Shown in pieces: positions 18,066 through 27,494 of a DNA stretch of 64,000 nt. The DNA is taken from NCBI RefSeq assembly GCF_002897295.1, contig NZ_BEXF01000006.1, forward strand, positions 1 through 64,000. Direction: 5' to 3'. The stretch is from Brevibacillus reuszeri (GTDB taxonomy: Bacteria > Bacillota > Bacilli > Brevibacillales > Brevibacillaceae). A program made the position numbers and the translations under genes. Each line of letters starts with the position of its first letter. Within the stretch, counting starts at the first letter, position 1. The notes below the pieces were generated by a model. It was not told the DNA's origin and ran no database searches. It saw only the letters and a list, made by a program, of their open reading frames with translations.

Positions 18066-20081
18066 ATGACAGCGATCAAACGTGGTATTACGGCAGAAGA
18101 TTTGTATCAAATCCGGTATACAAGTGATCCACAGCTATCTCCTGATGGAAAAGCGGTTGCTTTTGTGGAGACGATGATTGACGAAGACCGCCAGTATCGA
18201 AACCATTTGGTATTACAATCACTTGATACAAAAGACCTGACATCCTTGACCACAGGCACCGTGCGTGATACGTTTCCTCGCTGGTCACCAGATGGTGAGA
18301 CTATCAGCTTTGTTTCTAACCGTTCAGGTACGCCGCAAATTTGGTTAATCGATGCAAAAGGAGGGGAAGCACGACAGCTGACCCACTGCAAAACGGGCGT
18401 ATCGAACCCGGTTTGGTCCCCGGATGGCAAACATATCGTATTTTCATCCATGCTGTCCCCGGAAGACTCGTTTTCAGATGTAGAAGGGGAAGCAAAAAAA
18501 GAAGCCCAAAAGGCAATCGTAGTTAATCGGATGAAGTACAAGTCTGATGATCATGGATACATCTATGACAAATGCAAGCAGCTCGCCATCGTCAATGTAG
18601 AGAGCGGAGAAGTGAAAGCGATCAGTGAAGGCCCGTACAATCATACAGTTGGAGCATGGTCTCCAGATGGCGAGTGGCTGGCGATTACTGCAAATCGAGC
18701 TGAAAATCCAGACAAGCAGCATAGCATCGATGTCTACCTGGTTCCATTTTCAGGAGGGGATTGGAAAAAGGTACCGAAAAGTAAAGGAACATTCTTTTTT
18801 CCGACCTGGTCACCTGACGGGAAAAAGCTAGCTCTTATTGGCAGCGAATCGGATACACATCTCCATGCTGCACAGAAAAGAGTTTGGGTCTACAACCTCG
18901 AGAATGAAGAGCAAACATGCATAACAGCCGAGTGGGATGTTCAAGTGGGAGATTCGACGATTGGAGATGTACGCTCTCCGGGTCATCCGAATCCTGGAGC
19001 TGTGTGGACAGAAGATGGCAAAGGATTGTACTTCATCGCGAGTGAGCGTGGTAATTCCGGTATCTATCATACGACTCTGGACGGGCAGATCACGCAGATT
19101 GTAGGAGGAAATCGTAATGTATACGGCTTTTCCCTACATGAAAAAGCACAGAAGCTGATTTTGGTCGTAAGCGATACCGCAAGCCCGGGAGATTTGTTTG
19201 AGGTGAATCTCGGTACCAAAGAAGAACAGCGCTTGACCGATGTTAATCATGACCTGTTTGCAGAGCTGGAGCTGCCTACTGTGGAGGAAATCGAATTCGA
19301 AGCGGAGGATGGCTGGAAGCTGCACGGGTGGATGATGAAGCCAGTTGGCTATCAGCAAGGTCAGAAATATCCGATGGTTTTGCAAATTCACGGTGGTCCT
19401 CACTCGATGTACGGAAACACGTATTTTCATGAATTCCAGGTTCTGGCTGCAAAAGGCTATGCGGTTCTCTACACAAATCCACGCGGCAGCTTTGGTTATG
19501 GAGAACGTTTTGTCCAGGCGTGCTGCGGCGATTACGGCGGAAACGATTACAGCGATCTGATGAGTGCCGTAAAATACGCGTGCAACCATTTTGACTTTGT
19601 CGATGAAACCAGACTCGGAGTTACGGGAGGCAGCTACGGCGGATTAATGACCAACTGGATTGTAGGTCAAACCAATCAATTCAAAGCAGCCGTTACCGAT
19701 CGCAGCATTTGCAACTGGCTAAGCTTTTACGGGGTCAGTGATATTGGCTACTACTTTACAGCGGAAGAAATTATGGCAAATCCGTTTAACAACCCGGAAA
19801 AAATGTGGCATCATTCACCGCTCCGCTTGGCTGCTAATATCGAAACTCCTTTATTGATCATGCATGGTGAACAAGATCATCGTTGCCCGATTGAGCAGGC
19901 AGAGCAATTGTATATTGCACTGCGCTACCATGATAAGGCACCCGTTTCGTTCATCCGTTTCCCTGGCGCTAGCCACGAGCTGTCGCGCAGTGGAGATCCA
20001 GAGCAGCGTGTCCTTCGCCTGCAGTATACAGCAGACTGGTTTGAAAGCTATTTGCTGGCGGCTGAGAAGGCGTCGGTATAG
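18066..20081 (+). CDS. S9 family peptidase (prolyl oligopeptidase / dipeptidyl-peptidase type)
   Basis: 671 residues. The propeller part has several PDG repeats (SPDGKAVAF, SPDGETISF, SPDGKHIVF, SPDGEWLAI, SPDGKKLAL), and the hydrolase domain carries Ser523 (GGSYGG), Asp604 (GEQDHRCP) and His637 (GASHEL). It has no signal peptide. ATG 18066 follows AAGGAGTGA (18050-18058). It is more similar in architecture to YuxL-type acyl-peptide hydrolases than to its upstream neighbour. With the M20 gene that follows, it forms an intracellular peptide-degrading set. Confidence 0.92.
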   Translation: MTAIKRGITAEDLYQIRYTSDPQLSPDGKAVAFVETMIDEDRQYRNHLVLQSLDTKDLTSLTTGTVRDTFPRWSPDGETISFVSNRSGTPQIWLIDAKGGEARQLTHCKTGVSNPVWSPDGKHIVFSSMLSPEDSFSDVEGEAKKEAQKAIVVNRMKYKSDDHGYIYDKCKQLAIVNVESGEVKAISEGPYNHTVGAWSPDGEWLAITANRAENPDKQHSIDVYLVPFSGGDWKKVPKSKGTFFFPTWSPDGKKLALIGSESDTHLHAAQKRVWVYNLENEEQTCITAEWDVQVGDSTIGDVRSPGHPNPGAVWTEDGKGLYFIASERGNSGIYHTTLDGQITQIVGGNRNVYGFSLHEKAQKLILVVSDTASPGDLFEVNLGTKEEQRLTDVNHDLFAELELPTVEEIEFEAEDGWKLHGWMMKPVGYQQGQKYPMVLQIHGGPHSMYGNTYFHEFQVLAAKGYAVLYTNPRGSFGYGERFVQACCGDYGGNDYSDLMSAVKYACNHFDFVDETRLGVTGGSYGGLMTNWIVGQTNQFKAAVTDRSICNWLSFYGVSDIGYYFTAEEIMANPFNNPEKMWHHSPLRLAANIETPLLIMHGEQDHRCPIEQAEQLYIALRYHDKAPVSFIRFPGASHELSRSGDPEQRVLRLQYTADWFESYLLAAEKASV

Positions 20082-20120
20082 TAGACATTCTAATTGGAAG
20101 CGATAAGGAGGCATTCGGTT

Positions 20121-21506
20121 ATGGAAAAAGAACAAGTGCTCGGTTATGTGAAAGAAAGCTTGCCAGAAGCAGTTGAAAAGCTGAAAGAATATTTGCGCTT
20201 CCCAACCGTCTCTGCTCAGCACAAAGCTATCCCAGAAACGGTAGAGTATGTCGTAAAAATGATTGAGGACATTGGCGGAGAAACAAAGGTGTTGAGTGGG
20301 CTCGGTGGCAATCCTGTCGTTTACGGATTTTTTTCCGCAGGAAGCAATGGTGATGCAAACAAAACATTGCTTTACTACAACCACTATGATGTTCAACCGC
20401 CAGAGCCTTTTGAAGAATGGAATACAGAGCCGTTTGAGCCAACGGTCATTGATGGCAAGCTCTTCGCACGTGGAGCAGCAGATAACAAGGGCGATCTCGT
20501 AGCCCGCCTGACTGCCATCCAGATTCTTCAGCAAGCTGAAGGGGGACTGCCGTGCAATATCAAATTCATGATCGAGGGCGAAGAAGAGATCGGAAGTCCA
20601 AATCTAGAGCCGTATATTCAGGAGTATAAAGAGCTTTTCGCCGCCGATGCATGCATTTGGGAATTCGGCGGAAAAGATGAGGCAGAGAGAATCGGCATGG
20701 TGGCCGGAATTAAAGGTATGGCCTACATGGAGCTGACATGCGTCGGAGCCGACATCGACATGCACTCTTCAGTCGGAGCTTATGTCGATAATGCGGCATG
20801 GCGACTTGTGCAAGCTTTGGGAACGATGAAAAATCAGCAAAATGAAATTCTCGTGAAAGGCTTCTATGATGGCATCGTAGAACCGACGGAAGATGAGAAA
20901 AAGGTCGTTGCCGAGCTGCCATTTAACGAAGCTGCGGTTACAGAGCTGTTTGGACTGAAGCGCCCGTTAATTACAGAGGCAAAAGGAATTGATCCCCGTG
21001 ATGCGATGGTATTTCATCCGACCATGACGATTTGCGGTCTGGTTAGCGGATACATTGGCGAAGGAGCCAAAACCGTTTTGCCGAAAAGTGCAAAGGCAAA
21101 GGTGGACTGCCGCTTGGTCCCTGGGCAAGATCCCGATCACATTCTTGCGTGCATTCAGCAGCATTTGAATGATCACGGATTTACGGACATTCAGGCAACA
21201 ATGATTAATGGACAAAAAGCGTATCGCTCCGATTTCCACCATCCGTTCGTAGCACACGTACTAAATACTGCCCGCCAGGTTTATGAAAACGAGCCGGTGC
21301 TTGCACCTAATGCGGCAGGTACAGGTCCGATGTTTGCATTTGGCGAAGCATTGCAGCTTCCGATCGTGAGTACAGGGGTAGGTTGGGTAGGCTGCAAGGT
21401 GCATGCTCCAAACGAGTCTATTCGCCTAAAAGATTTCGAAGAAGGCATTGCCCACATGGTATTTCTGATCTCCGGCTTTGCACAAGCACTTGATCGCACA
21501 AAATAA
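20121..21506 (+). CDS. M20 family dipeptidase (ArgE/DapE/carnosinase-like metallopeptidase)
   Basis: 461 residues. Metal-site segments of the M20 family are visible: HYDVQP, RGAADNKGDLVARL, EGEEEIGSPN and the C-terminal VGCKVHAPNESI. A dimerisation (lid) domain lies in the middle (CVGADIDMHSSVGAYVDN). It should hydrolyse dipeptides with a di-zinc centre. ATG 20121 is chosen because TAAGGAGG (20104-20111) sits at the right distance; the open frame starts earlier at 20094. It closes the peptide uptake and degradation block and has a terminator after it. Confidence 0.92.
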   Translation: MEKEQVLGYVKESLPEAVEKLKEYLRFPTVSAQHKAIPETVEYVVKMIEDIGGETKVLSGLGGNPVVYGFFSAGSNGDANKTLLYYNHYDVQPPEPFEEWNTEPFEPTVIDGKLFARGAADNKGDLVARLTAIQILQQAEGGLPCNIKFMIEGEEEIGSPNLEPYIQEYKELFAADACIWEFGGKDEAERIGMVAGIKGMAYMELTCVGADIDMHSSVGAYVDNAAWRLVQALGTMKNQQNEILVKGFYDGIVEPTEDEKKVVAELPFNEAAVTELFGLKRPLITEAKGIDPRDAMVFHPTMTICGLVSGYIGEGAKTVLPKSAKAKVDCRLVPGQDPDHILACIQQHLNDHGFTDIQATMINGQKAYRSDFHHPFVAHVLNTARQVYENEPVLAPNAAGTGPMFAFGEALQLPIVSTGVGWVGCKVHAPNESIRLKDFEEGIAHMVFLISGFAQALDRTK

Positions 21507-21512
21507 TCAAGG

Positions 21513-21546
21513 AAAAGGCCTCGCACTTTTTGTCGCGGGGTCTTTT
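21513..21546 (+). terminator. Terminator after M20 dipeptidase gene
   Basis: 12-bp stem including two G-T pairs (21513-21524 with 21535-21546), ending in TCTTTT. Confidence 0.75.
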
Positions 21547-21566
21547 GCAATCTAACAGTTACAGAG

Positions 21567-21595
21567 TGGACTTTCTTTTGCAAACCATGTACAAT
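21567..21595 (+). promoter_or_regulatory. Probable promoter of msrAB
   Basis: -35 TGGACT (21567-21572), 17-nt spacer, -10 TACAAT (21590-21595), placed about 40 nt before the msrAB start. Confidence 0.5.
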
Positions 21596-21637
21596 CAATC
21601 ATAATAATGATGCGTACAACCTTAGGAGGCGAAAAGC

Positions 21638-22609
21638 GTGAACAGTGAAAACTCCCAATTTGAGATCGCTACCTTTGCTGGTGGATGCTTTTGGTGCATG
21701 GTCAGTCCATTTGACAAAATGCCAGGTATTGTGAAGGTCGTCTCAGGCTATACGGGCGGCCATGTTGAAAATCCGACGTATGAGGAAGTCTGCTCCGATA
21801 CGACAGGGCACTATGAAGCCGTGCAAATTACATATGATCCTGCTCTTATGCCTTACGAGGAGCTGCTGCAAATCTTTTGGCGCCAAATTGATCCGACAGA
21901 TGCAGGTGGTCAATTTGGGGATCGCGGCCAATCATACGCTCCCGCGATTTTCTACCATACTCCAGAGCAGGAGCGTCTCGCGTTGCAGTCCAAGCAAGAG
22001 CTTGATGCGAGTGGCCGCTTTTCCAAACCGATTCAAACTCTGATTCTGCCTGCGAAGCCTTTCTATCCGGCAGAAGAATATCACCAAGACTACTATCAAA
22101 AAAATCCACTTCGTTATCAGTATTATCGCGCTGCATCAGGCAGAGCCAAATTCACCAAAGAAGCATGGCGCGACCATGCAAAGCTGGAAGAATTGAAGAA
22201 AAAGCTTACGCCTTTGCAATACGAGGTTACACAAAATAGCGGAACCGAGCGTCCTTTTTCCAATGAATTTTGGGATCATAAAGAAGAAGGCATTTATGTA
22301 GACATCGTTTCGGGTGAACCATTGTTCAGCTCGCTGGATAAATTCGATTCTGGCTGCGGCTGGCCATCCTTTACGAAGCCGATGACAGAAGAAAATGTTA
22401 CAGAGCACATCGATCTTACTCACAATATGGTGAGGACAGAAGTTCGCAGCAAGGGAGCAGACTCTCATCTTGGACATGTTTTCGAGGATGGACCTGGTGA
22501 GAATGGACTGCGTTACTGCATTAACTCCGCTGCCCTTCGCTTTATCCCGAAAGACCGCCTGGATGCAGAAGGCTTCGGGGCATACAAGCGTTTATTTGAA
22601 AAGAACTAG
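21638..22609 (+). CDS. msrAB: Bifunctional peptide methionine sulfoxide reductase MsrA/MsrB
   Basis: 323 residues. The N-terminal MsrA domain contains GGCFWC (Cys17 catalytic, Cys20) and reduces the S-epimer. The C-terminal MsrB domain has [17 protein letters not shown] and [11 protein letters not shown] with the catalytic Cys, and reduces the R-epimer. The two zinc-binding CxxC pairs of many MsrB proteins are absent ([13 protein letters not shown] occupies that place), a recognised variant. The start is GTG 21638 behind TTAGGAGG. It is a single-gene unit between two terminators and repairs oxidised methionine in proteins. Confidence 0.95.
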   Translation: MNSENSQFEIATFAGGCFWCMVSPFDKMPGIVKVVSGYTGGHVENPTYEEVCSDTTGHYEAVQITYDPALMPYEELLQIFWRQIDPTDAGGQFGDRGQSYAPAIFYHTPEQERLALQSKQELDASGRFSKPIQTLILPAKPFYPAEEYHQDYYQKNPLRYQYYRAASGRAKFTKEAWRDHAKLEELKKKLTPLQYEVTQNSGTERPFSNEFWDHKEEGIYVDIVSGEPLFSSLDKFDSGCGWPSFTKPMTEENVTEHIDLTHNMVRTEVRSKGADSHLGHVFEDGPGENGLRYCINSAALRFIPKDRLDAEGFGAYKRLFEKN

Positions 22610-22645
22610 CGATAAATCGCATTGTTCCTTGAAGTGAATACCCGG

Positions 22646-22685
22646 CCGCCACTCTCGCACAAGCTGAGAGAAGGCGGTCTTTTTG
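22646..22685 (+). terminator. Terminator after msrAB
   Basis: CCGCC-A-CTCTC pairs with GAGAG-AA-GGCGG (22646-22656 with 22666-22677), followed by TCTTTTT. Confidence 0.85.
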
Positions 22686-22730
22686 CACAAAATAGTAGGA
22701 GTAGCATCGGGCACAGCACGAGGAGGGGCT

Positions 22731-24308
22731 ATGAAAGGCAAGGGGAAATATCACATCTGGCTGATCGGCATGTTATTGGTGGCAGCAGCGTCATTAACCG
22801 CCTGTACTTTCGGTCAAAAGCCATCAGAAGAACACAAGCTTCCACCAGCTAAAACGGTTGTCGAAGGCGGGACATTAGTCATCGCCCGCAAGTTCGATGC
22901 AGGAAATCTGGACCCTCATTTTATTTCTACAATTAGTGCAGCCAGCGTTGTTTATCAAAAAGTTTACGAGGGACTAGTCACGCGAGATATCAATATGGTG
23001 ATTCACCCCCAGCTTGCTACGGAGTGGAAGCAATTAGACGACGTGACCTGGGAATTCAAGCTGCGTCATGGCGTTGTTTTTCACGATGGTACCGAATTTA
23101 GCGCTGATGCGGTGAAAAAAACGTTTGATCGTGTACGTGACCCACGGGTAGGGTCAACCAGAGCGGCTATGTTTGACAAAATAAAAGAAGTGAAGGTCTT
23201 GGACGACTATACCGTACAAATTCGACTTTCTGCCCCGTTTACCCCCATTCTTTCCATTTTGGCAAGTCATGAAGGAAGCATCCTGAGTCCCAAAGCAATA
23301 GCCACCTACGGAAAGGATCTTTCGCATCATCCCGTTGGCACAGGACCGTTTACGTTTTCGTCGTGGACAGCGGAGAAAGAAATAGTCTTGAAAGAGAATC
23401 AGCAGTACTGGGGCAATAAACCCAAGCTAGATCAGATCATTTTTCGCGTGATACCTGATGATGGAGAAAGAATTGAGCTAGTAGAGCAAGGAGATGCCCA
23501 GATTGCCGAATCTATTCCGGTTACAGAGATCGAGCGGATTCAGTCGTCACAACAGATGAGGATTTATCGCAGCGAGGCGCTCGGCACTGAATTTGTGGGG
23601 TTCAATGTCGCTAAAAAACCGCTAAATGATTTACGCGTTCGCCAAGCAATCAGCTATGCAATCGAAACGAGCTCCATCATAAAAGGGGTATATAACAATG
23701 TCGGCACACAAGCGAATTCCACACTTGGCCCCAAAGTATTCGGGTACTCCTCCGTACTCAAGAAATATCCATACGATTTAAATAAAGCGAGAGATTTGCT
23801 TGACCAAGCAGGTTATCCAGACGGGTTTTCTACTACGATCCTTACCTATGACAGAATGGACCGTATCAACGTTGCCGGAGTTATTCGATCTCAGCTAAAA
23901 GGGATTGGCATTGATGCCAAAATTCAGGTCGTCAGCTATGATGCCTTCGTGGATACGCTGGAAAGAACAAAGGAGCACGACATATTTGTAAGCGGCTGGG
24001 GCAATGCCACTGGTGATGCCGATTACAACCAGTACAATCTCTTCCATACGATGGGTGGAGGGAGAGGGAATAGCTTTATGTACAGCAATCGCGAGCTGGA
24101 TCAATTGATTGAAGCAGGAAGAGAGGAAACAAATACACAAAAGAGATTGAGCATCTACGCGAAAGCGCAAGAGTTGGAAATGAAAGAAGCGTTGATCGTA
24201 CCTTTTCGCAATCTGGAAAATCTGGCAGCCATCCATAACAGCATCGAAGGCTTTGCCATGAGTCCAGCTGGTTATCTCATGCTAGATAAGGTCATGATCA
24301 AGAAATGA
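22731..24308 (+). CDS. Orphan peptide/nickel-type ABC substrate-binding lipoprotein (SBP family 5)
   Basis: 526 residues. The signal peptide ends at lipobox LTAC, and the family-5 binding fold follows (ARKFDAGNLDPHFIS, GDADYNQYNLFHTMGGGRGN). ATG 22731 is preceded by AGGAGGGG; the longer frame from 22683 runs through the terminator hairpin. No permease or ATPase lies beside it, so it probably shares a transporter encoded elsewhere. Its N-terminal part closely matches the partial lipoprotein at 63560 (both read ARK.DAGN.DPHFIS and LATEWKQLDD.TWEFKLR), so the two are paralogues. Confidence 0.9.
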   Translation: MKGKGKYHIWLIGMLLVAAASLTACTFGQKPSEEHKLPPAKTVVEGGTLVIARKFDAGNLDPHFISTISAASVVYQKVYEGLVTRDINMVIHPQLATEWKQLDDVTWEFKLRHGVVFHDGTEFSADAVKKTFDRVRDPRVGSTRAAMFDKIKEVKVLDDYTVQIRLSAPFTPILSILASHEGSILSPKAIATYGKDLSHHPVGTGPFTFSSWTAEKEIVLKENQQYWGNKPKLDQIIFRVIPDDGERIELVEQGDAQIAESIPVTEIERIQSSQQMRIYRSEALGTEFVGFNVAKKPLNDLRVRQAISYAIETSSIIKGVYNNVGTQANSTLGPKVFGYSSVLKKYPYDLNKARDLLDQAGYPDGFSTTILTYDRMDRINVAGVIRSQLKGIGIDAKIQVVSYDAFVDTLERTKEHDIFVSGWGNATGDADYNQYNLFHTMGGGRGNSFMYSNRELDQLIEAGREETNTQKRLSIYAKAQELEMKEALIVPFRNLENLAAIHNSIEGFAMSPAGYLMLDKVMIKK

Positions 24309-24312
24309 GCAA

Positions 24313-24346
24313 AAAGACACTCTTCATTTCAAGAGTGTCTTTTCGT
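24313..24346 (+). terminator. Terminator after orphan binding-protein gene
   Basis: Perfect 13-bp stem (24313-24325 with 24332-24344) with a T-rich end. Confidence 0.9.
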
Positions 24347-24476
24347 TTCGATGAAAAACTATAAGTACATAGTTTATAAGTATAAACAGAATAGTGATTT
24401 TTTATAGAATTGTGAAAAGTGGTGCAGTATAATGAAAAATATTTTTAATTAAAATAAAAAGTGGGAGAGAGACAAA

Positions 24477-25406
24477 GTGAACACCGTAGAGAGAATAAGC
24501 AAATTTGTTGGGGGCACTTTTTCCATTTGGGTAATTCTGTTTGCCATTCTTGGATTTTTTGCACCTGAAGCTTTTATTAGAGGAAAAGGGTATATATCGA
24601 TTTTGCTTGGCGTGATTATGTTCGGAATGGGGCTGACTCTATCATCGGCTGATTTCCGAGAGGTTTTTCGTCGTCCGGTTGACGTTCTCATTGGAGTGGT
24701 TGGACATTATCTCATCATGCCATCGCTTGCCTATGTCTTGGCTGTCGTTCTCAATCTACCGCCAGATATTGCAGTTGGGGTAATCTTGGTAGGCTGCTGT
24801 CCAAGTGGTACCGCGTCCAATGTCATGACGTACCTTTCCAAAGGGGATGTAGCCTTAGGTGTTTCCGTTGCAGCTGTATCTACGCTGATCGCACCGATCG
24901 CCACCCCTGCACTCATTTCGCTACTGGCCGGTCATTGGATGGAGATCAATACGCAATCATTGTTCATGGATATCGTAATGGTCGTCATCGTTCCGATTGT
25001 GCTCGGCGTCATCGTCAAGGCATTATTTCATAAACAGGCGGAAGCGAGCGCAAAAGCATTACCACTCATTTCAACCATCGCAATTGTATTGATCGTGGCC
25101 ATCGTGGTTGCCATTAATAAAGGTAAGATCGTGGAAACTGGCTTAATCATTTTTGCCGTTGTCATTTTGCATAACGTATTGGGCTATTTATTGGGCTACC
25201 TATTTGCTAAGCTGTTTGGCTTGAATCTTGCGAAGCGTAAGGCCATCACTTTAGAAACGGGGATGCAAAACTCCGGCCTTGGAGCTGCCTTGGCAGCGGC
25301 TCACTTTAATCCGCTTGCGGCTGTACCAAGTGCCATTTTTAGTGTATGGCACAATATTTCCGGATCAGTTCTGGCAACCTGGTTTGCCAAAAAAGAAGAG
25401 AAGTAA
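24477..25406 (+). CDS. Bile acid:sodium symporter (BASS) family transporter
   Basis: 309 residues with about nine hydrophobic segments. BASS-family stretches are visible: FGMGLTLSSADF near 45, VGCCPSGTASNVMTYLSKGD near 104 (ion and substrate site) and ETGMQNSGLGAALAAAHF near 258. Bacterial members usually import organic acids or pantoate-like compounds with sodium. The start is GTG 24477 after GGGAGAGAGAC. It is a single gene between two terminators. Confidence 0.9.
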   Translation: MNTVERISKFVGGTFSIWVILFAILGFFAPEAFIRGKGYISILLGVIMFGMGLTLSSADFREVFRRPVDVLIGVVGHYLIMPSLAYVLAVVLNLPPDIAVGVILVGCCPSGTASNVMTYLSKGDVALGVSVAAVSTLIAPIATPALISLLAGHWMEINTQSLFMDIVMVVIVPIVLGVIVKALFHKQAEASAKALPLISTIAIVLIVAIVVAINKGKIVETGLIIFAVVILHNVLGYLLGYLFAKLFGLNLAKRKAITLETGMQNSGLGAALAAAHFNPLAAVPSAIFSVWHNISGSVLATWFAKKEEK

Positions 25407-25410
25407 TCAT

Positions 25411-25458
25411 AACCCTCATGAGAATCAAGGCAAGCAATTGATTTTCATGAGGGTTTTT
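25411..25458 (+). terminator. Terminator after BASS transporter gene
   Basis: Long 18-bp stem with a small internal mismatch (25411-25428 with 25438-25455), followed by TTTTT. Confidence 0.9.
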
Positions 25459-25565
25459 ACATGATGGTTTACATTTTTGAAAAAATGGGAATTTACAGAA
25501 ACATAGCTTGGGATTGTGTCGGGACATGAGATTTTTCCAAAAACATGTGATAGCGAGGGACGTTT

Positions 25566-26303
25566 TTGATCAAGGTAGCTTGGGTAATCGGTAAACTGGT
25601 AGCTGGTATTTTTCTGTCAATTTTCTATATCAAACTCCTCTTTCATCATCACGTATTTACATTTTCGTTATTTGGTACGGATAATCGAAACTTGAATTAC
25701 TATTTCCCTGCTCTTGTAAGTGGACCGCTTTTGGTTTTCCTGCTTTCCAGCAGAAAATGGAGTGTGGCCGGGTTTATTGTTCTTCTGCTCATGGTTGTGC
25801 TACCTAGCATCGATGTTCATCAGCAAGCGGCAATAAAAGCAGAAGAAGAAAGAGAGTATCAGGAGCATTTGCGCAGACAAATGGCAGCGGAACAGTCAGC
25901 TCTTCCTGTCATTGCAAAAGCATATCCAGGGAAAATAACCAATCAAGAATTTGATGGTGGTCCATGGGGAGATTGTACATCCATTCTTGCTCGTGTGGAA
26001 GGAAGCCGAGGAACGATCTTGTACGATTACGATATCGTGCAAGATCGAATAGTAGGGAGCTTGACGGAGGACTTGTTTAAGCCCGCAGTTCTCAAGTACC
26101 TTCCCGACGCTAGTGAAATTCATGTTACAAAAACCAGCTTTGGCTTGATCGAATTTACGTTTAAGCATAAAGGGAAGGAAAGGGAAGCGACCGCATTTCT
26201 AGAATACGGTTGTCAACCGCTGTCATTGGTGTCCATCCTGTACGAGACAGATGAAGACTACAATGAAATTCCAACTCCGTATAGCTTTTTGGATACGCCC
26301 TAA
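25566..26303 (+). CDS. Membrane protein of unknown function
   Basis: 245 residues from a TTG start with GAGGGA 5 nt upstream. The N-terminus has three hydrophobic segments (about 5-25, 44-62, 66-83). A charged, coiled-coil-prone linker follows (AAIKAEEEREYQEHLRRQM, about 88-108), then a soluble C-terminal domain of about 130 residues containing DGGPWGDCTSILARVEGSRG. I do not recognise a family. The next gene encodes a cell-wall lipoprotein, but about 170 bp separate them, so a shared function is only possible. Confidence 0.65.
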   Translation: MIKVAWVIGKLVAGIFLSIFYIKLLFHHHVFTFSLFGTDNRNLNYYFPALVSGPLLVFLLSSRKWSVAGFIVLLLMVVLPSIDVHQQAAIKAEEEREYQEHLRRQMAAEQSALPVIAKAYPGKITNQEFDGGPWGDCTSILARVEGSRGTILYDYDIVQDRIVGSLTEDLFKPAVLKYLPDASEIHVTKTSFGLIEFTFKHKGKEREATAFLEYGCQPLSLVSILYETDEDYNEIPTPYSFLDTP

Positions 26304-26472
26304 CAGATGTTTATTGGAAAGAAATAAATTTCAATGTGATAAAATGTCAGGTTCATGTGACGAAAATAGGGGGAACTATGTCATAATGAGTAGGTACTCT
26401 GCTTGCGGTAGGGATCCACAATTAGTAAAAGGGCTCTCCGCTTCACCTAGCCCAAGCGAAAGGAACGTCACG

Positions 26473-27375
26473 ATGAACATTCTACATAACCGAAAAAAGT
26501 ACCAGCTTGCACTGGTGACATCTGCCATCGTATTACTCGCTGGCTGCAGCAGTCTGGCTGCACCTGGTCAACCCGAAACGAGCACGCCTGAAACGCCTAG
26601 CGTGCAGCCGGAACCATCCCCACCAGCGGAAACTAAGCCGACAGAGTCGAATGAGTCTGGAGCTGAACCGGTAAAAGAGCAACCGGCAGAGCAAGAAAAA
26701 CCAGCCGAAACTAAACCGCCCGAACAAGAACCAGCAAAAAAACCTTCTGACTCGATAGAACTGCCAGACTTAGCGGTTGTAGCTGAGCCACAAAGCATGA
26801 CAGTACTGGTCAACAAACAGCAGAAGCTGCCAGAAAACTATACACCAAATGATTTGGTATTTCCCAATGTTCCGTTTTTGCTCCCGGAAAAGAGTGAGAA
26901 GCGAAAAATGCGCAAGGAAGCGGCAGAAGCACTTCAACAATTGTTCGCTGCTGCGAAAACGGATGGTGTTTCACTGGCAGGCGTATCTGCTTACCGCTCT
27001 CATGCCTACCAAAAAGCTCTGTTTAATCGCTACGTCCAAAAAGACGGGCTGGAGAAAGCACGTACGTACAGTGCAGTTCCTGGTACCAGTGAGCATGAAA
27101 CAGGTCTTTCGATTGACGTCTCCGGTATTAATGGAAAGTGTGCCGCTGAAAGCTGTTTTGGCGGTACTAAGGAAGCAGAGTGGCTCGCCCAGCATTCCGC
27201 GGAGTTTGGTTACATCATCCGCTATCCTGAAGGAAAAGATGGGATTACCGGCTATATGTATGAGCCATGGCATATTCGCTACGTTGGCGTTGATGTAGCA
27301 AAAGAGATTAGTGAAAAGGGGATCACACTGGAAGAATACTTCGGTGCTGTTCCTGTCACGGCAGAAAGCAATTAA
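26473..27375 (+). CDS. D-alanyl-D-alanine carboxypeptidase lipoprotein (VanY type, peptidase M15B)
   Basis: 300 residues. The signal peptide ends at lipobox LLAGC. A long Pro/Glu/Thr-rich linker follows (about 30-95), probably crossing the wall, then the M15B catalytic domain with GVSAYRSHAYQ, the zinc motif SEHETGLSIDV and EPWHIRYVG. It should trim the terminal D-Ala of peptidoglycan stem peptides. ATG 26473 has AAAGGA 8 nt upstream and gives a clean lipoprotein signal; the open frame begins much earlier (26251) inside the preceding gene. No van resistance genes are nearby, so a housekeeping wall role is likely. Confidence 0.9.
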   Translation: MNILHNRKKYQLALVTSAIVLLAGCSSLAAPGQPETSTPETPSVQPEPSPPAETKPTESNESGAEPVKEQPAEQEKPAETKPPEQEPAKKPSDSIELPDLAVVAEPQSMTVLVNKQQKLPENYTPNDLVFPNVPFLLPEKSEKRKMRKEAAEALQQLFAAAKTDGVSLAGVSAYRSHAYQKALFNRYVQKDGLEKARTYSAVPGTSEHETGLSIDVSGINGKCAAESCFGGTKEAEWLAQHSAEFGYIIRYPEGKDGITGYMYEPWHIRYVGVDVAKEISEKGITLEEYFGAVPVTAESN

Positions 27376-27395
27376 GAGGCAAATATAACGAAAAC

Positions 27396-27424
27396 AAAGA
27401 GCTGGCTAGACCGGCTCTTTGCTT
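27396..27424 (+). terminator. Terminator after VanY-type gene
   Basis: 10-bp stem with one G-T pair (27396-27405 with 27411-27420), followed by a short T-rich stretch. Confidence 0.75.
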
Positions 27425-27494
27425 TATCGAGACCTCTCACTTCACACAGTCTGATTTTTGAAAAACTATGCTATAATGATCACGGGTGAAGATA

